Source: an uncultured Muribaculaceae bacterium (GTDB lineage: Bacteria; Bacteroidota; Bacteroidia; Bacteroidales; Muribaculaceae). Taken from it: a stretch of DNA of 64,000 nucleotides. Position numbers and translations under genes: made by a program. Positions 25,756-35,269 of this stretch are shown here, piece by piece. Where the stretch lies: assembly GCA_944321725.1 (NCBI GenBank), contig CALUMI010000002.1, positions 1 to 64,000 on the forward strand, in the 5' to 3' direction. The notes below the pieces were generated by a model. It ran no database searches. It was not told the DNA's origin and saw nothing but the letters and a program-made list of their open reading frames with translations. Each line of letters begins with the position of its first letter. The first letter of the stretch is position 1.

Positions 25756-26448
25756 TTAGTTTGACGCCTCTTTATTTGCTTGGTCTATCATTTCTTGGCT
25801 TGGAAGCAGATAAAGCTCTACACGGCGGTTTTGCGAGCGTCCGGCTTCGGTGGAGTTGTCGGCTACCGGATATTGGTAGTCGTAGCCTTTTACCGATTTA
25901 AGCTGGGCGTATGCGATACCGTTGGCCGTCAGATAGTTTGCCACCGATTGGGCGCGTTGCAGCGATATGCGCTGATTCACTTCCAGCGTCCCTGTGTTGT
26001 CGGTGTGTCCGCATATTGCAAGGTCGAATTGCGGATCGAGTTGGGCGGCAAATTTCGACAATGAGTTTTTTGCCGACTGCGACAATGTCGTGCCGTTGGT
26101 GGGGAAGGTGATTCCGCTGTCGAGCGTCACTTTGACGTATTGCACTCCCTGCTCTTCGCCTTGCTCCACTTTAGCCCCTTCTATCTGCTTTGCCTGCTCG
26201 GCTGCCTTGTCCATTTTCTTTCCGATAAGCACACCGGCTCCCACGCCGACAGCCGCGCCTACACCGGCTCCTATGGCCGCGCCTTTGCCTTTGCCTATCA
26301 ATCCGCCGATCAACGCTCCTACGCCGGCGCCTCCGGCGCCTCCTATGACACCGCCTTTGGCCGTGTTGTTCATTTTTCCGATTGTGCCGCAGCTTGAGAA
26401 TATGAGGGCGGCACACAATGCTATGGAAGATAATTTTACGAGTTTCAT
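25756..26448 (-). CDS. OmpA-family lipoprotein with glycine-zipper segment
   Basis: Predicted outer-membrane lipoprotein of 230 residues. The lipobox has Cys20 (IFSSCG). It is followed by a long Gly/Ala-rich glycine-zipper stretch (about 33-78) that can insert in or pack against membrane. The C-terminal OmpA peptidoglycan-binding domain (about 110-220) has ICGHTDNTGTLEVNQRIS and GRSQNRRVEL. It resembles the E. coli YiaD pattern, and it likely links the outer membrane to peptidoglycan. It is downstream of mdh but separated from it by a terminator. Confidence 0.9.
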   Translation of the reverse strand: MKLVKLSSIALCAALIFSSCGTIGKMNNTAKGGVIGGAGGAGVGALIGGLIGKGKGAAIGAGVGAAVGVGAGVLIGKKMDKAAEQAKQIEGAKVEQGEEQGVQYVKVTLDSGITFPTNGTTLSQSAKNSLSKFAAQLDPQFDLAICGHTDNTGTLEVNQRISLQRAQSVANYLTANGIAYAQLKSVKGYDYQYPVADNSTEAGRSQNRRVELYLLPSQEMIDQANKEASN

Positions 26449-26473
26449 TGCAATGATTATGTTATGTTACGAA

Positions 26474-26500
26474 AAAAGCCGACTTTATCAGCCGGCTTTT
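26474..26500 (-). terminator. Terminator of mdh
   Basis: 8-bp stem AAAAGCCG (26474-26481) with CGGCTTTT (26493-26500). On the minus strand the hairpin runs into TTTTTTCG. Confidence 0.8.
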
Positions 26501-26523
26501 GATTAATTTCTTATACCCGCTGA

Positions 26524-27528
26524 TTATTCGTCGATATTCGGGTTCAATTTGTTCCATTCGGAAATCGGAGGAAGCACACCCATGCCGATTACCTCGTCGC
26601 GAAGAGCGCACAAGTGCTTGTAGCTTTCGCGCAAAGATGCCATTTCTTCCGGTGTGCCGACGATTTCTTCGTAAGCGCAGCCTTTTGATGTGATAGTAGC
26701 CTCTACCGCCATCATCACATGGTCGAAGCCTTTAAATGAAACATAGCGTCCTGCCGGCCAGCGGAATGCCTCGCCGCCCATTGCCGCGCGTATCATTTCT
26801 ACAGATACGTAAGCCGGGCTTTGGAATGAGGAGCGTCCGCGCAGATTGATGATGTTTGCGCCTCCCTTGATGACCTTTTGTTGTATTTCAGCCCATTTGT
26901 CAGCCGGGAGTTTGTCAGTGCCGATGAGGTCGAGAAGCGGAGTGCCGTCAACTTTGGCTGTCGATGCGAATACTGCCATTTGCTCACCGTGTCCGCCGTA
27001 TGTGCGGCAGCCTGTAACAGCGCTTTGCGGCACGTTGAAATATTTGGCGAGCTCGCTTTGCAGACGAGTGCTGTCCAATGCTGCCAAAGTGGTCACCTGA
27101 GAAGGTTTCAAACCGGAATGCAACAGGGTAATCAATCCTGTGATGTCAGCCGGATTGAAGATTACTACCACGTGTTTTACATCCGGACAGTATGCTTTCA
27201 AGTTCTTACCGAAATCTTCGGCGATAGCGGCATTGCCTTTCAGCAAGTCTTCGCGTGTCATGCCGGCTTTACGAGCCGCGCCGCCTGACGAGATTACGTA
27301 TTTGGCATCTGTCAGAGCCTCTTTGATGTCGGTTGTGAAAGTCACGTTGCAACCCTCAAAACCGCAATGGCGCATTTCTTCAGCCACACCTTCCAAGCCC
27401 GGCCCGTAGGGGTCGTAGAGGCAAAGGTTGGGAGTAAGACCCATCATAAGTGCAGTTTGTGCCATGTTTGAACCGATCATGCCGGCAGCGCCGACAATGG
27501 TCAATTTCTCTTCTGTAAGAAACTTCAT
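26524..27528 (-). CDS. mdh: Malate dehydrogenase
   Basis: NAD-dependent enzyme interconverting malate and oxaloacetate; in anaerobic Bacteroidales it serves the reductive branch toward fumarate and succinate. The 334-residue protein has the Rossmann motif IVGAAGMIGSNMAQ, the substrate loop GGAARKAGMTREDLLKGN with its arginine, FNPADITG, and the active-site histidine in TYGGHGEQM. A -7 promoter element lies upstream at 27578-27585 and a terminator follows. Lactate dehydrogenase is excluded by overall pattern but not by assay. Confidence 0.9.
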   Translation of the reverse strand: MKFLTEEKLTIVGAAGMIGSNMAQTALMMGLTPNLCLYDPYGPGLEGVAEEMRHCGFEGCNVTFTTDIKEALTDAKYVISSGGAARKAGMTREDLLKGNAAIAEDFGKNLKAYCPDVKHVVVIFNPADITGLITLLHSGLKPSQVTTLAALDSTRLQSELAKYFNVPQSAVTGCRTYGGHGEQMAVFASTAKVDGTPLLDLIGTDKLPADKWAEIQQKVIKGGANIINLRGRSSFQSPAYVSVEMIRAAMGGEAFRWPAGRYVSFKGFDHVMMAVEATITSKGCAYEEIVGTPEEMASLRESYKHLCALRDEVIGMGVLPPISEWNKLNPNIDE

Positions 27529-27577
27529 AATCTATAAGTTTTAAAGTTATATGAATTGTTCATTGTTTTTCGTGCAA

Positions 27578-27585
27578 CAAAGATA
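27578..27585 (-). promoter_or_regulatory. Promoter -7 element for mdh
   Basis: TATCTTTG on the minus strand is a full match to TAnnTTTG, about 50 bases before the start codon. A good -33 TTTG at the usual distance was not found. Confidence 0.6.
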
Positions 27586-27639
27586 AATAACAATAGTTAA
27601 AAGCGATAATTTTTTCCGTCAAATTATGTGAATTTATAT

Positions 27640-29169
27640 CTATTTAAACTCTTCTATGATGTTAAGCATTTTTACGGTCGCTTTTATGGCGGATTCCGTT
27701 TGGTCGGCGTCAAGCCCGATGGTTTTGAGCAGGTGTCCGCCGTATTGCCAATGTATGGTAGTCTGCACCAAAGCGTCGGTTTTTCCGCCTCGCGGAATGT
27801 TGACTGTGTAGTTGGTCAGGGTGGGGAAGTCGCGGCGGCGTTGCCCTCTGTAGATTTTGCGCAAAGCCTTCATGAAAGCGTCGTATTGTCCGTCGCCCAC
27901 AGAGCTTTCCATGTATTCTTTGCCGTTGATTTCAATCTTGACAATCGCAGTGGGACGCAGTCCGCGGGCTATGGAGAGCTGGTAGTTGATGAGTTTGATT
28001 TTATCCTCGCGGTTCCCGTGTTTTACCACATCGGCAACGATAAAAGGCAGGTCCTCCTGTGTGACAATCTCTTTTTTGTCGCCCAACTCGGTGACGCGCC
28101 GGGCCACTTTCTGTATTTTTTCTTCGCTGAGCTCCAATCCGAGTGCCTCAAGATTTTTGCGTATGTTGGCTTTTCCCGACAGCTTGCCGAGCGCGTATTC
28201 CCTTGTTCGTCCAAAACGTTCGGGCGCCAATTTCGAGGAATACAAATCGGCCTTGCTGTCGCCATCGGCATGAACGCCCGCGCATTGTGTGAACACATAT
28301 TCTCCTATTATCGGTTTGTTGGGAGGGATAGCTACTCCCGAATATGATTCCACAATGCCGCTGACGCGGTTGATTTTTGTCTCATCGATGCCTGTCGACA
28401 GATGAAGCATGTCATGTATTACGGCAACCGCACTCGAAAGAGGGGCGTTGCCTGCCCGCTCTCCAAGCCCGTTGATTGTGCAATGCACTCCCGAGGCGCC
28501 TACTTTTAGCGCGGCGAACAGGTTGGATATGGCAAGGTCGTAGTCGTTGTGGGCATGGAAGTCGAAACGTAACTCCGGATATGTTTTTATCATTTTCTTT
28601 ACGTAGTCGAAAGTGTCGTAAGGGTCGAGCACTCCCAACGTGTCGGGAAGCATGAAACGTCCCACAGGCTCATTACGCAGCATATCCATCAGGTGAAACA
28701 CGTATCCTTGAGAGTCTTTCATGCCGTTTGACCAATCCTCCAAATACAGGTTGACCTCAAGCCCTTTGTTTCGGGCGTCGGCTATCGCTGTCTTTACATC
28801 GGCTATATGCTCGTCGGGGGATTTTTCCAACTGTATCCGGCAATGCCGCTCGCTTCCTTTGCACAGCAGATTGATTTTTTTTGCGCCTGTGTCGCGTACC
28901 CAACTGTTGGACTGGCCTCCATCGATGAAACCGAGCACCTCTACTTTTTCAAGATGATTGTTGCGTTTTGCCCATTCGCAAATGCGCTTCACGGTTTCAA
29001 ACTCTCCGGCAGAAACTCTTGCTGAAGCCACTTCCACACGCGGCACATGCAATTCCTCTACCAATAGTTTGAATATGCTGAGTTTCTCGCTTCGTGTGAA
29101 GCTGACACCTGTGGTCTGCTCTCCGTCGCGCAGAGTGGTGTCCATTATTTCTATTACAGGCAATCTCAT
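27640..29169 (-). CDS. 2-isopropylmalate/citramalate synthase-type enzyme
   Basis: Acyl-CoA condensing enzyme of 509 residues. The HMGL-like TIM barrel starts IEIMDTTLRDGEQTTGVSF and has the metal-binding DFHAHNDYDLA. The C-terminal third (about 365-505) is a LeuA-type allosteric domain. Family members include 2-isopropylmalate synthase (leucine pathway), (R)-citramalate synthase (isoleucine pathway) and homocitrate synthase. No leuBCD neighbours are present, and the divergent sequence leaves citramalate synthase as a real option. It has its own strong promoter at 29192-29223 and is separate from mdh downstream (111-base gap). Confidence 0.8.
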   Translation of the reverse strand: MRLPVIEIMDTTLRDGEQTTGVSFTRSEKLSIFKLLVEELHVPRVEVASARVSAGEFETVKRICEWAKRNNHLEKVEVLGFIDGGQSNSWVRDTGAKKINLLCKGSERHCRIQLEKSPDEHIADVKTAIADARNKGLEVNLYLEDWSNGMKDSQGYVFHLMDMLRNEPVGRFMLPDTLGVLDPYDTFDYVKKMIKTYPELRFDFHAHNDYDLAISNLFAALKVGASGVHCTINGLGERAGNAPLSSAVAVIHDMLHLSTGIDETKINRVSGIVESYSGVAIPPNKPIIGEYVFTQCAGVHADGDSKADLYSSKLAPERFGRTREYALGKLSGKANIRKNLEALGLELSEEKIQKVARRVTELGDKKEIVTQEDLPFIVADVVKHGNREDKIKLINYQLSIARGLRPTAIVKIEINGKEYMESSVGDGQYDAFMKALRKIYRGQRRRDFPTLTNYTVNIPRGGKTDALVQTTIHWQYGGHLLKTIGLDADQTESAIKATVKMLNIIEEFK

Positions 29170-29191
29170 ATCGGATATGTGTTTTGCTTTG

Positions 29192-29223
29192 CAAAATTAA
29201 CCGATTCCTGTGATTTCGGCAAA
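29192..29223 (-). promoter_or_regulatory. Promoter for the isopropylmalate/citramalate synthase-type gene
   Basis: The minus strand reads TTTG (29220-29223), 20 bases, TAATTTTG (29192-29199), a perfect Bacteroides promoter 22 bases before the ATG. Its -33 box abuts the T tract of the amidase terminator. Confidence 0.85.
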
Positions 29224-29229
29224 ATAAAA

Positions 29230-29258
29230 GCAGGGTGTGCCGTGATAGCACACCCTGC
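29230..29258 (-). terminator. Terminator of the amidase operon
   Basis: 11-bp perfect stem GCAGGGTGTGC (29230-29240) with GCACACCCTGC (29248-29258), 7-base loop. On the minus strand it is followed by TTTTATTTTG. Confidence 0.9.
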
Positions 29259-29282
29259 CGGTTCAGATTTATGCGTTACGCC

Positions 29283-32200
29283 TTATCTTTTGATTACGCG
29301 TACAGCTTCTCCGTTGTTGATTCTTACGAAGTAGATGCCTGACGCAAGTCCGCCGACATTGATTGTGGCGTTATTGCCGTTGACGCTGTATTCGGCGTTT
29401 ACGGCCGCGCCGTTCATGTTGTAGACTGCTATGGCGGTTATCGGCTCGGAAGTTTCAACATTCACAACATCAGTGGCCGGGTTAGGATAAACAACTACTT
29501 TGTTGCTTTCAGCCACGTTCTCCTCGACTGACGCGTTGACGATTGTCACAGTTTCGCCTGAAGGGGTGACAGCTGTGTCGCCTATGCCTGTCAATTTGTA
29601 AACAGACAATTCGTTTTCGCCTGCTATATAAAGGTTGTTGGCTATATCAAATGCCATTTCACGGATTGTCTTGCCTACTGAGAGTGTGTAGAGGAATGTG
29701 AGGGTAGGCACGTTCTCGTTCCAAGTCAGCTCATATACATTGACGTTGCTGTCGCCGTTTGCGATGGCGAGAACATCGTTGTCAACGCTTATTGCGAATC
29801 CTGCGGCGTTGCAGCCGTTAAGGTCTTCGGCGTTTGCGCTGCTTGAGTCGTAGAGCACGTTGCCCTCATGGTCGAGGTACATCAAAGCCTGTGCGCCTTT
29901 GGTGTTGTTGCCGGCTGAGCGTACTTGTGATGCCCATACACCATTTTCGGTTGCCCTTACTTCAACGTTGGTGTTTGGAAGGGTTGCGTTGGTGTATGCG
30001 AATTCCGGAACGGTGTTGATTGTCTTGCCGTCGCCGATTTCATAGCGTACAAGCTGGTTGCCTGCATTGCCTGCCGGGTAGTCTTCGCAGAATGTATAAA
30101 TCTTTGTGCCCACAGCCGATACGCCGGTTGTTCCTCCGCCGATAAGCGTGCCGTTGTAGGTGATTGCACCTGTGGCGTCGCGCTCACCCTCAAACATGTT
30201 GGCACATTCGAATGTTTCTGGATTTACGGTGTAAAGGCCTGCATGTGCGTCCGACCAGTCGCTGACGAGCAATGTGCCGTCGTCCATAAGGCCAAGACGG
30301 AATGGAGAGGATGCGTTGCCTTGATTGAATTCTTCAGCAAGGAGTGCGGTATGTGTATTTGTCCATGTGCGGTCGTATACATAGATGCCTTTGTCCTTTT
30401 CGCCGGCTGTGCCGTTGGCTGCATATATTGTGCCGAAGTACTCGCTTTCAGGATTATTGTTGACAATAACGCCTTGCACTCTTGCAAATCCCGCGTCGGC
30501 AAATACTTTGGTTGCCGAGCCTGCTGCCTTGTTTTCAATTTCAACACTCCATTCGAATGTTCCGCCGGGCAGCGTGTTGTTGTCGAAGCTGAAAGAGTTG
30601 TCGCCTTCTGACACAGCACCTGCAGCCACTCTTGTTTCTTTGCCCTCGTTGTCGGTGAATACAATGTTTGCCGCGGGAGCGTCGCCGGTTGACTTAAACG
30701 TGAATGTGGATTCTGTTTCGCCTACATTCGATACGAGGTCGTATGCGTATTCGCCGCGGTAAACAGGTTGCTCAACTTCTGCGGTGGTGAATTTCGATAC
30801 CTTGCCGTCGAGAATGAGATAGAACTCCATTTGCGCGTCGCTCACTTGCTCATTGTCGTCAAGCGTGGTTACCACGTTGGCTGCAGCAGTGGCGTATGTG
30901 GCTTCTGTCGCTTCTATTTCAGCTCCATTGAGAGCGATTTCTTTGGCGTTGTCGAGGCCGTCGGTGATGTCAAACATCTTGATGCCCGTCACTTTGTTTT
31001 CCTCTTTTGCAGGCACTACCATTAGGCTGCGTCCCGCATAGCGGAAGAATGTTGCTCCGTTTTCGTCGGGTGTCATGAGTTCCTCGCTGATTCTGCCCAA
31101 CAGAGGAGCGTCGACATTTTGGCCGGCTGTCTGCCATTCCATCGGGTTGGTGTTAGAGCCGTCGATTACATATTGGTTGTCGGCATTCGGAGATACAACC
31201 AATTGCATGTCATCGCCAATCTTGGTTGCTGTATAGTTGGATTCTGCTGTGACAACATTGTTGATGAATGTTGTGGCCACCAATTCTCCATCGGCTATTG
31301 CAAATTCCACGAAGCGCAGCGAAGTGCTTGAGCCGGTGGTCTGCGCCGTAATCATTGCTGTGCCGTCCTCGATTGTTCCGGAGTAAGCAAGGGTCTTGCC
31401 GGTCATTGCGTTGTAGTAGTTGCCGGAGTTCTGCGATGTGAACATTACAGCCGGGTCGCCTGTCGGGATGCCGTTTTCGTCGTTCTCCCATTTATATATG
31501 GCTACCGAGCCTCTAACGTCGCCGGCTGCAACCTGCGAAGCGTCAAATTGGTTCTCTCCATAGCTCGACGCAAGCAGTACGTTGTCGGCAGAAAGCGCGA
31601 TGTCGGAAATCTTGAGATCGCGGTTTTCGTCGAGGGTGGTGCCGTTGGTGCTGATGTTTGTGACAGTGTTGTCAGCAAGATTTACCATATAGATATACGG
31701 CTCGTTGCTTTCGTCCAAAGCAAGCACGTACATATAGCCGTTGCGCACGAGTTGGCGGCGCACTGTCTTGCCGGCAAGCTGCTCTTCGAGCGGATTGGCT
31801 TCTGTGCCTTCTTGCTCTACGTTGTATTCGCCTGCCACGTTGAACGCCTTGTTGCCTTCAACTGCGTCAGGATAGTTCACATAGACTATTGCCGGCGGTT
31901 CATAGCCTTCGGCTTCGAGCATCGGGTTGACATACGTGGTTTCATTGGCAGTGACTGTCACGGGTTGCAAATATTCCTCAAACGCTTCTTTGTAGCCTTC
32001 GGCCTCGTATGAGAGCGTGTATTCGCCCGGTTCGAGATATGTGAACAAGAAAGCGCCGTTGTATTCGTTGTCGGTCGTATATGTGTCAACCACTTCGCCG
32101 TCTTTCATCAATGTCACTTTCACTCCGTTCAACGGTTTGTAGACATCATCGGTACGCGCTATTGCATGATACAAAGGATCTGAGAATTTCTCGTGCATGT

Positions 32201-33128
32201 CGCGTACTATGCCGTAGATTTCGCCTGTGGTTTCTTTCTGCCATCCCATGTAGTCAACGAGTCCGCGCGCGTAGAGGTGTCCCTCGTGGTAGCACACGTC
32301 ATCGTTCATGGCGCGTTGGCGGGCGGGTTGGTAAGTGTGGAAATATCCTTCAACAAGGAAACCGGGAGTACCGTGCAGCAGCACTCCGAGATAGCCGAAA
32401 TACTGTGTCCCGTTGTTTTCGGTATAATCGCCTCCACCATAGAAATCGCAGTCGCCACGTACGTTCATGCTTGTCGCTGAGTAATATGACCAGCACTTGT
32501 GAGCGTCGCTGAAAGTGTATGGCCATATATGTTCCGCAAGCCCGCGGCTTCCCGGTACAGACTCGCGCTCATCATCGTAGCCTCTGTAAAGGAAGAGCGG
32601 ATAGTTCACTCCGTCGCCATCGACATTGGCATTGGAGTGGATTGAGATGAAGATGTCGAAGTCGTTGGCCTCAACCTCCTCGCGTATTTCAGAAAGCGGA
32701 CGGTTGTAGGCGTTTTCTTCATCATCGGCTGGTCCTGTATAAGGGTATGGTCCGGCTTTGACGTGCGACATCACAATGTGTTGGCTTAGATCCAAAGCCG
32801 CTCCTATGCGGGCAGGATTGTCGCCTGTCTGGTTCTTGGTGCGGTCGAAAGGCACGCCTGCCTCGACTAATCTGTCCAACAGGCTGTAGCATTTCAGCAG
32901 GTTGGTGTTTGACTCGAAGAATCCGGTAGTGTCAGGATTGGCAGAATTGTATCCCTCTCTGCCGATAGTCTGCATCGGGCGGTTGTTCGGCCCCCAACTA
33001 CCGTGTCCCGGATTGATGTAAATTCTGATTTGGTCGGCCGGCTGTTGCAATGTATTCTGCGCGAATACGCTTCCGCATCCCAATGCTACAAGGGCGGAAG
33101 CTATGAGTAGTTTGCCTTTCATAGTCAT
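29283..33128 (-). CDS. Large secreted N-acetylmuramoyl-L-alanine amidase with T9SS tail
   Basis: Exported protein of 1281 residues. After a signal peptide (about 1-23) comes an Amidase_3-type domain (about 35-275) with likely zinc ligands H42 (NPGHG), E72 (FESNTN) and H164 (SIHSN) and catalytic E260 (FLVEGYF). These enzymes cut the amide between muramic acid and the peptide stem. A carboxypeptidase-regulatory-like beta domain follows (about 325-405), then about 750 residues of repeat-rich beta structure, probably propeller-like. The last 70 residues (VVYPNPATDVVNVE, then SGIYFVRINNG) are a T9SS type A sorting domain. It overlaps the upstream PD40-like gene by ATGA and is probably translationally coupled to it. 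Its target may be another organism's wall. Confidence 0.87.
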   Translation of the reverse strand: MTMKGKLLIASALVALGCGSVFAQNTLQQPADQIRIYINPGHGSWGPNNRPMQTIGREGYNSANPDTTGFFESNTNLLKCYSLLDRLVEAGVPFDRTKNQTGDNPARIGAALDLSQHIVMSHVKAGPYPYTGPADDEENAYNRPLSEIREEVEANDFDIFISIHSNANVDGDGVNYPLFLYRGYDDERESVPGSRGLAEHIWPYTFSDAHKCWSYYSATSMNVRGDCDFYGGGDYTENNGTQYFGYLGVLLHGTPGFLVEGYFHTYQPARQRAMNDDVCYHEGHLYARGLVDYMGWQKETTGEIYGIVRDMHEKFSDPLYHAIARTDDVYKPLNGVKVTLMKDGEVVDTYTTDNEYNGAFLFTYLEPGEYTLSYEAEGYKEAFEEYLQPVTVTANETTYVNPMLEAEGYEPPAIVYVNYPDAVEGNKAFNVAGEYNVEQEGTEANPLEEQLAGKTVRRQLVRNGYMYVLALDESNEPYIYMVNLADNTVTNISTNGTTLDENRDLKISDIALSADNVLLASSYGENQFDASQVAAGDVRGSVAIYKWENDENGIPTGDPAVMFTSQNSGNYYNAMTGKTLAYSGTIEDGTAMITAQTTGSSTSLRFVEFAIADGELVATTFINNVVTAESNYTATKIGDDMQLVVSPNADNQYVIDGSNTNPMEWQTAGQNVDAPLLGRISEELMTPDENGATFFRYAGRSLMVVPAKEENKVTGIKMFDITDGLDNAKEIALNGAEIEATEATYATAAANVVTTLDDNEQVSDAQMEFYLILDGKVSKFTTAEVEQPVYRGEYAYDLVSNVGETESTFTFKSTGDAPAANIVFTDNEGKETRVAAGAVSEGDNSFSFDNNTLPGGTFEWSVEIENKAAGSATKVFADAGFARVQGVIVNNNPESEYFGTIYAANGTAGEKDKGIYVYDRTWTNTHTALLAEEFNQGNASSPFRLGLMDDGTLLVSDWSDAHAGLYTVNPETFECANMFEGERDATGAITYNGTLIGGGTTGVSAVGTKIYTFCEDYPAGNAGNQLVRYEIGDGKTINTVPEFAYTNATLPNTNVEVRATENGVWASQVRSAGNNTKGAQALMYLDHEGNVLYDSSSANAEDLNGCNAAGFAISVDNDVLAIANGDSNVNVYELTWNENVPTLTFLYTLSVGKTIREMAFDIANNLYIAGENELSVYKLTGIGDTAVTPSGETVTIVNASVEENVAESNKVVVYPNPATDVVNVETSEPITAIAVYNMNGAAVNAEYSVNGNNATINVGGLASGIYFVRINNGEAVRVIKR

Positions 33129-33973
33129 TTAATTTTTACATTAATAATGTAGGCCTCGCCTTGCGGGGTGGTAAAAGCAATCTTGCTGCCGTCTTTGGTG
33201 GCAGTGGGGTACATGGCGATTTTGTCGCTTTCTGTCAGAACCTGTTTTTCCGAACCGTCGGCTGTATAGGCGATGATTGATGAAGATGTTACGAACTCGC
33301 CATTGTCCTTGTCGTTCATGCCGACTACGATTTCATTGTTGTACCATTTCGGGGCGCGGATATTGCCTATGAACTTTACGTCAGAGCCGTCGATGTTGCA
33401 TGTATATGCGCCTTTTGTCGCAAGATAGTAGACAATTTTAGTGCCGTCGGGTGAAACAGAAGGCCAAAGGTAGCTTTGTCCGGATTGCCCGTTTGGTGAT
33501 AGGATTTCAGTTTTGCCATTGCGCGTAATCATCAGTTGCCCGTACTTAACCGACACTTCCGGACGGGTGCCTGTCTGTACGACTTTCATGTCACGTGTAG
33601 GCTGCACCAAAGTTTTTACTTTGCCTGTCGTGAGGTCAACAGATTTCAGCGCGGTCATTTTCAGACGGTCTTTCCCGACTTGGCTCTCGCGGAATATCAC
33701 GGTGTTGCCGTCGTCGCTGATTTTTGCGTTGTAGCCTGAACCGGGAGCTTTGGTTACGCTTTTGATTTCACCTGTGCGGAAATCAAATTTTTGAAGTCCT
33801 TGCTTTTTTTGGTCGGACAGCAGCATGTAGTCGCCTTTAGGACTCAATGTCGCTATGTCGGCAACCATACCTTCCGGCAAGTTGACTTTCTCAGTGGAAG
33901 TCACTTCCAAAAGTTGTGCAAATCCAATCGTACTGCTGCAAAGGAGCATCACTGAAAAAATGATTTTTTTCAT
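33125..33973 (-). CDS. TolB-like beta-propeller (PD40) protein
   Basis: Exported or periplasmic protein of 282 residues with a signal peptide (about 1-19, ending IGFAQ). It has repeated WD40/PD40-like blades seen as LSPKGDYMLLSDQ, ISDDGNTVIFRES, VSPDGTKIVYYLA and ATKDGSKIAFTTP, each with an S/D-x-DG-turn. Such propellers usually bind proteins rather than catalyse. The stop codon overlaps the amidase start (ATGA), so both are made from one mRNA and may act together, for example on peptidoglycan or the amidase itself. No clear promoter was resolved; CAAAAATA at 34023-34030 is a possible -7 element. Confidence 0.8.
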   Translation of the reverse strand: MKKIIFSVMLLCSSTIGFAQLLEVTSTEKVNLPEGMVADIATLSPKGDYMLLSDQKKQGLQKFDFRTGEIKSVTKAPGSGYNAKISDDGNTVIFRESQVGKDRLKMTALKSVDLTTGKVKTLVQPTRDMKVVQTGTRPEVSVKYGQLMITRNGKTEILSPNGQSGQSYLWPSVSPDGTKIVYYLATKGAYTCNIDGSDVKFIGNIRAPKWYNNEIVVGMNDKDNGEFVTSSSIIAYTADGSEKQVLTESDKIAMYPTATKDGSKIAFTTPQGEAYIINVKIK

Positions 33974-34121
33974 AGAGATTGTGATTTTTGTTAGTAATGT
34001 TAGGTTTTAAAAATTCTGTTATCAAAAATAAGGTTTGAATTTTGTATTTGGAAACACTTTTTTTTATTTTTATACGTTTTTAACCAATATAAACGGCAGC
34101 TTATGTTGTATAACATAATAA

Positions 34122-34162
34122 TCAGGAGAGGCTTCGGGATATTTTGGCGAAACCTCTCCTGA
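34122..34162 (-). terminator. Terminator of the SDR-S41-TlpA operon
   Basis: 10-bp perfect stem TCAGGAGAGG (34122-34131) with CCTCTCCTGA (34153-34162), followed on the minus strand by a TTATTATG stretch. It lies just past the TlpA-like gene stop. Confidence 0.7.
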
Positions 34163-34184
34163 CAATTATGAAACGGACGTTATT

Positions 34185-35267
34185 TTATTGCTTTGTCATT
34201 AACTCGTCAACCTTGTTGCGCAAATCTTCACCCGTAAGCCCGCGGAATACAATTTTTCCGTCAGGCGCGAACATTATAATATGTGGTATTCCCATTATTC
34301 CGTATATGTCGGTAGGGACGCGTTGTGCGTTGTCAATAATAGGCCATGGCAATTGTTTGCTTTCAACTGCGGCGCGAGTGTCATCGGGGTCGTCCCATAC
34401 CGCTACGCCGACAATCTGCAGGCCTTTGCCATTATATTTCTCGTATATTTCTTTTAATCCCGGCATCTCGCGCATACAAGGACCGCACCAGCTTGCCCAA
34501 AAGTCTACCAATGTGTATTTGCCTTTCCCGACATAATCCGACAATTTTACTGTTTTGCCATCGGATGTCGTTACCGTGAAATCTGTGAACATCTTGCCCG
34601 GTGCGGTGTTTTCCAATCTCTCTGCGGAATCCATATAGCGTTTTACGCGTACTGAATTGCGGAACCATTCGGGTGTCCCTTCCAATGCTTTGTCAAGTTG
34701 GCTTTTGTCAAGTCCGTAGGCATAGTCGAGAAATACAAGAAGCCCGAACATATTGTCTTTGTTTTGTTCGAATGCATTTTTGTTGAGTTCTGTGAGTAAA
34801 CTGTTTGTTGCGTTGGCAAGGCTGTCGGTAGCGTTTTTTGCAGCTTCTTCCGGAATTTCTGATTTTTTCAAGTTCTCCAAAGAAGTATAATAGTTTTGAA
34901 TTATGCTGTCGCCTTTTGCGTTCAGCTCATGGTTTTTGTTGTTGAGCGGTGTCCCTTTTGCCGTGCGCAGGTTCAAATCAACTGTTATTTCTCCCGGCTC
35001 AAGAATGAATATGGCAATACGTCGCCCGTGGTTTGAGATGGAAACAATCCTATTTTTGTCGGCTGTCCCTTCAAACACAAGTGTGCTGTCGGTTACGACC
35101 ACACTGTCGAGCCGCTCGTCGGTATCATAATCTGTCAACAATATTGTGTCGCCTTTTGTGAGCATTTCTTGTGATGTGGCTGTGATTTTGTAATCCGTGC
35201 CGTTTCCGGAACAGCTTGCGAGTATTCCTGCTGCTGTCAAGACAGCGCATAAAAGAGATGTTTTCAT
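34185..35267 (-). CDS. TlpA-like thioredoxin-fold lipoprotein (DUF4369 N-terminus)
   Basis: Lipoprotein of 360 residues with Cys19 in the lipobox (ILASC). A DUF4369-like N-terminal domain (about 25-130) and a helical linker precede a TlpA/ResA-type thioredoxin domain (about 225-360). Its redox pair is C261 and C264 (FWASWCGPCMRE), and a cis-proline region MGIPHIIMF follows. It likely reduces or shuffles disulphides of exported proteins, anchored in the periplasm. It starts 2 bases after the S41 protease gene, so the two are almost certainly co-transcribed. The substrate is unknown. Confidence 0.9.
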   Translation of the reverse strand: MKTSLLCAVLTAAGILASCSGNGTDYKITATSQEMLTKGDTILLTDYDTDERLDSVVVTDSTLVFEGTADKNRIVSISNHGRRIAIFILEPGEITVDLNLRTAKGTPLNNKNHELNAKGDSIIQNYYTSLENLKKSEIPEEAAKNATDSLANATNSLLTELNKNAFEQNKDNMFGLLVFLDYAYGLDKSQLDKALEGTPEWFRNSVRVKRYMDSAERLENTAPGKMFTDFTVTTSDGKTVKLSDYVGKGKYTLVDFWASWCGPCMREMPGLKEIYEKYNGKGLQIVGVAVWDDPDDTRAAVESKQLPWPIIDNAQRVPTDIYGIMGIPHIIMFAPDGKIVFRGLTGEDLRNKVDELMTKQ

Positions 35268-35269
35268 AA

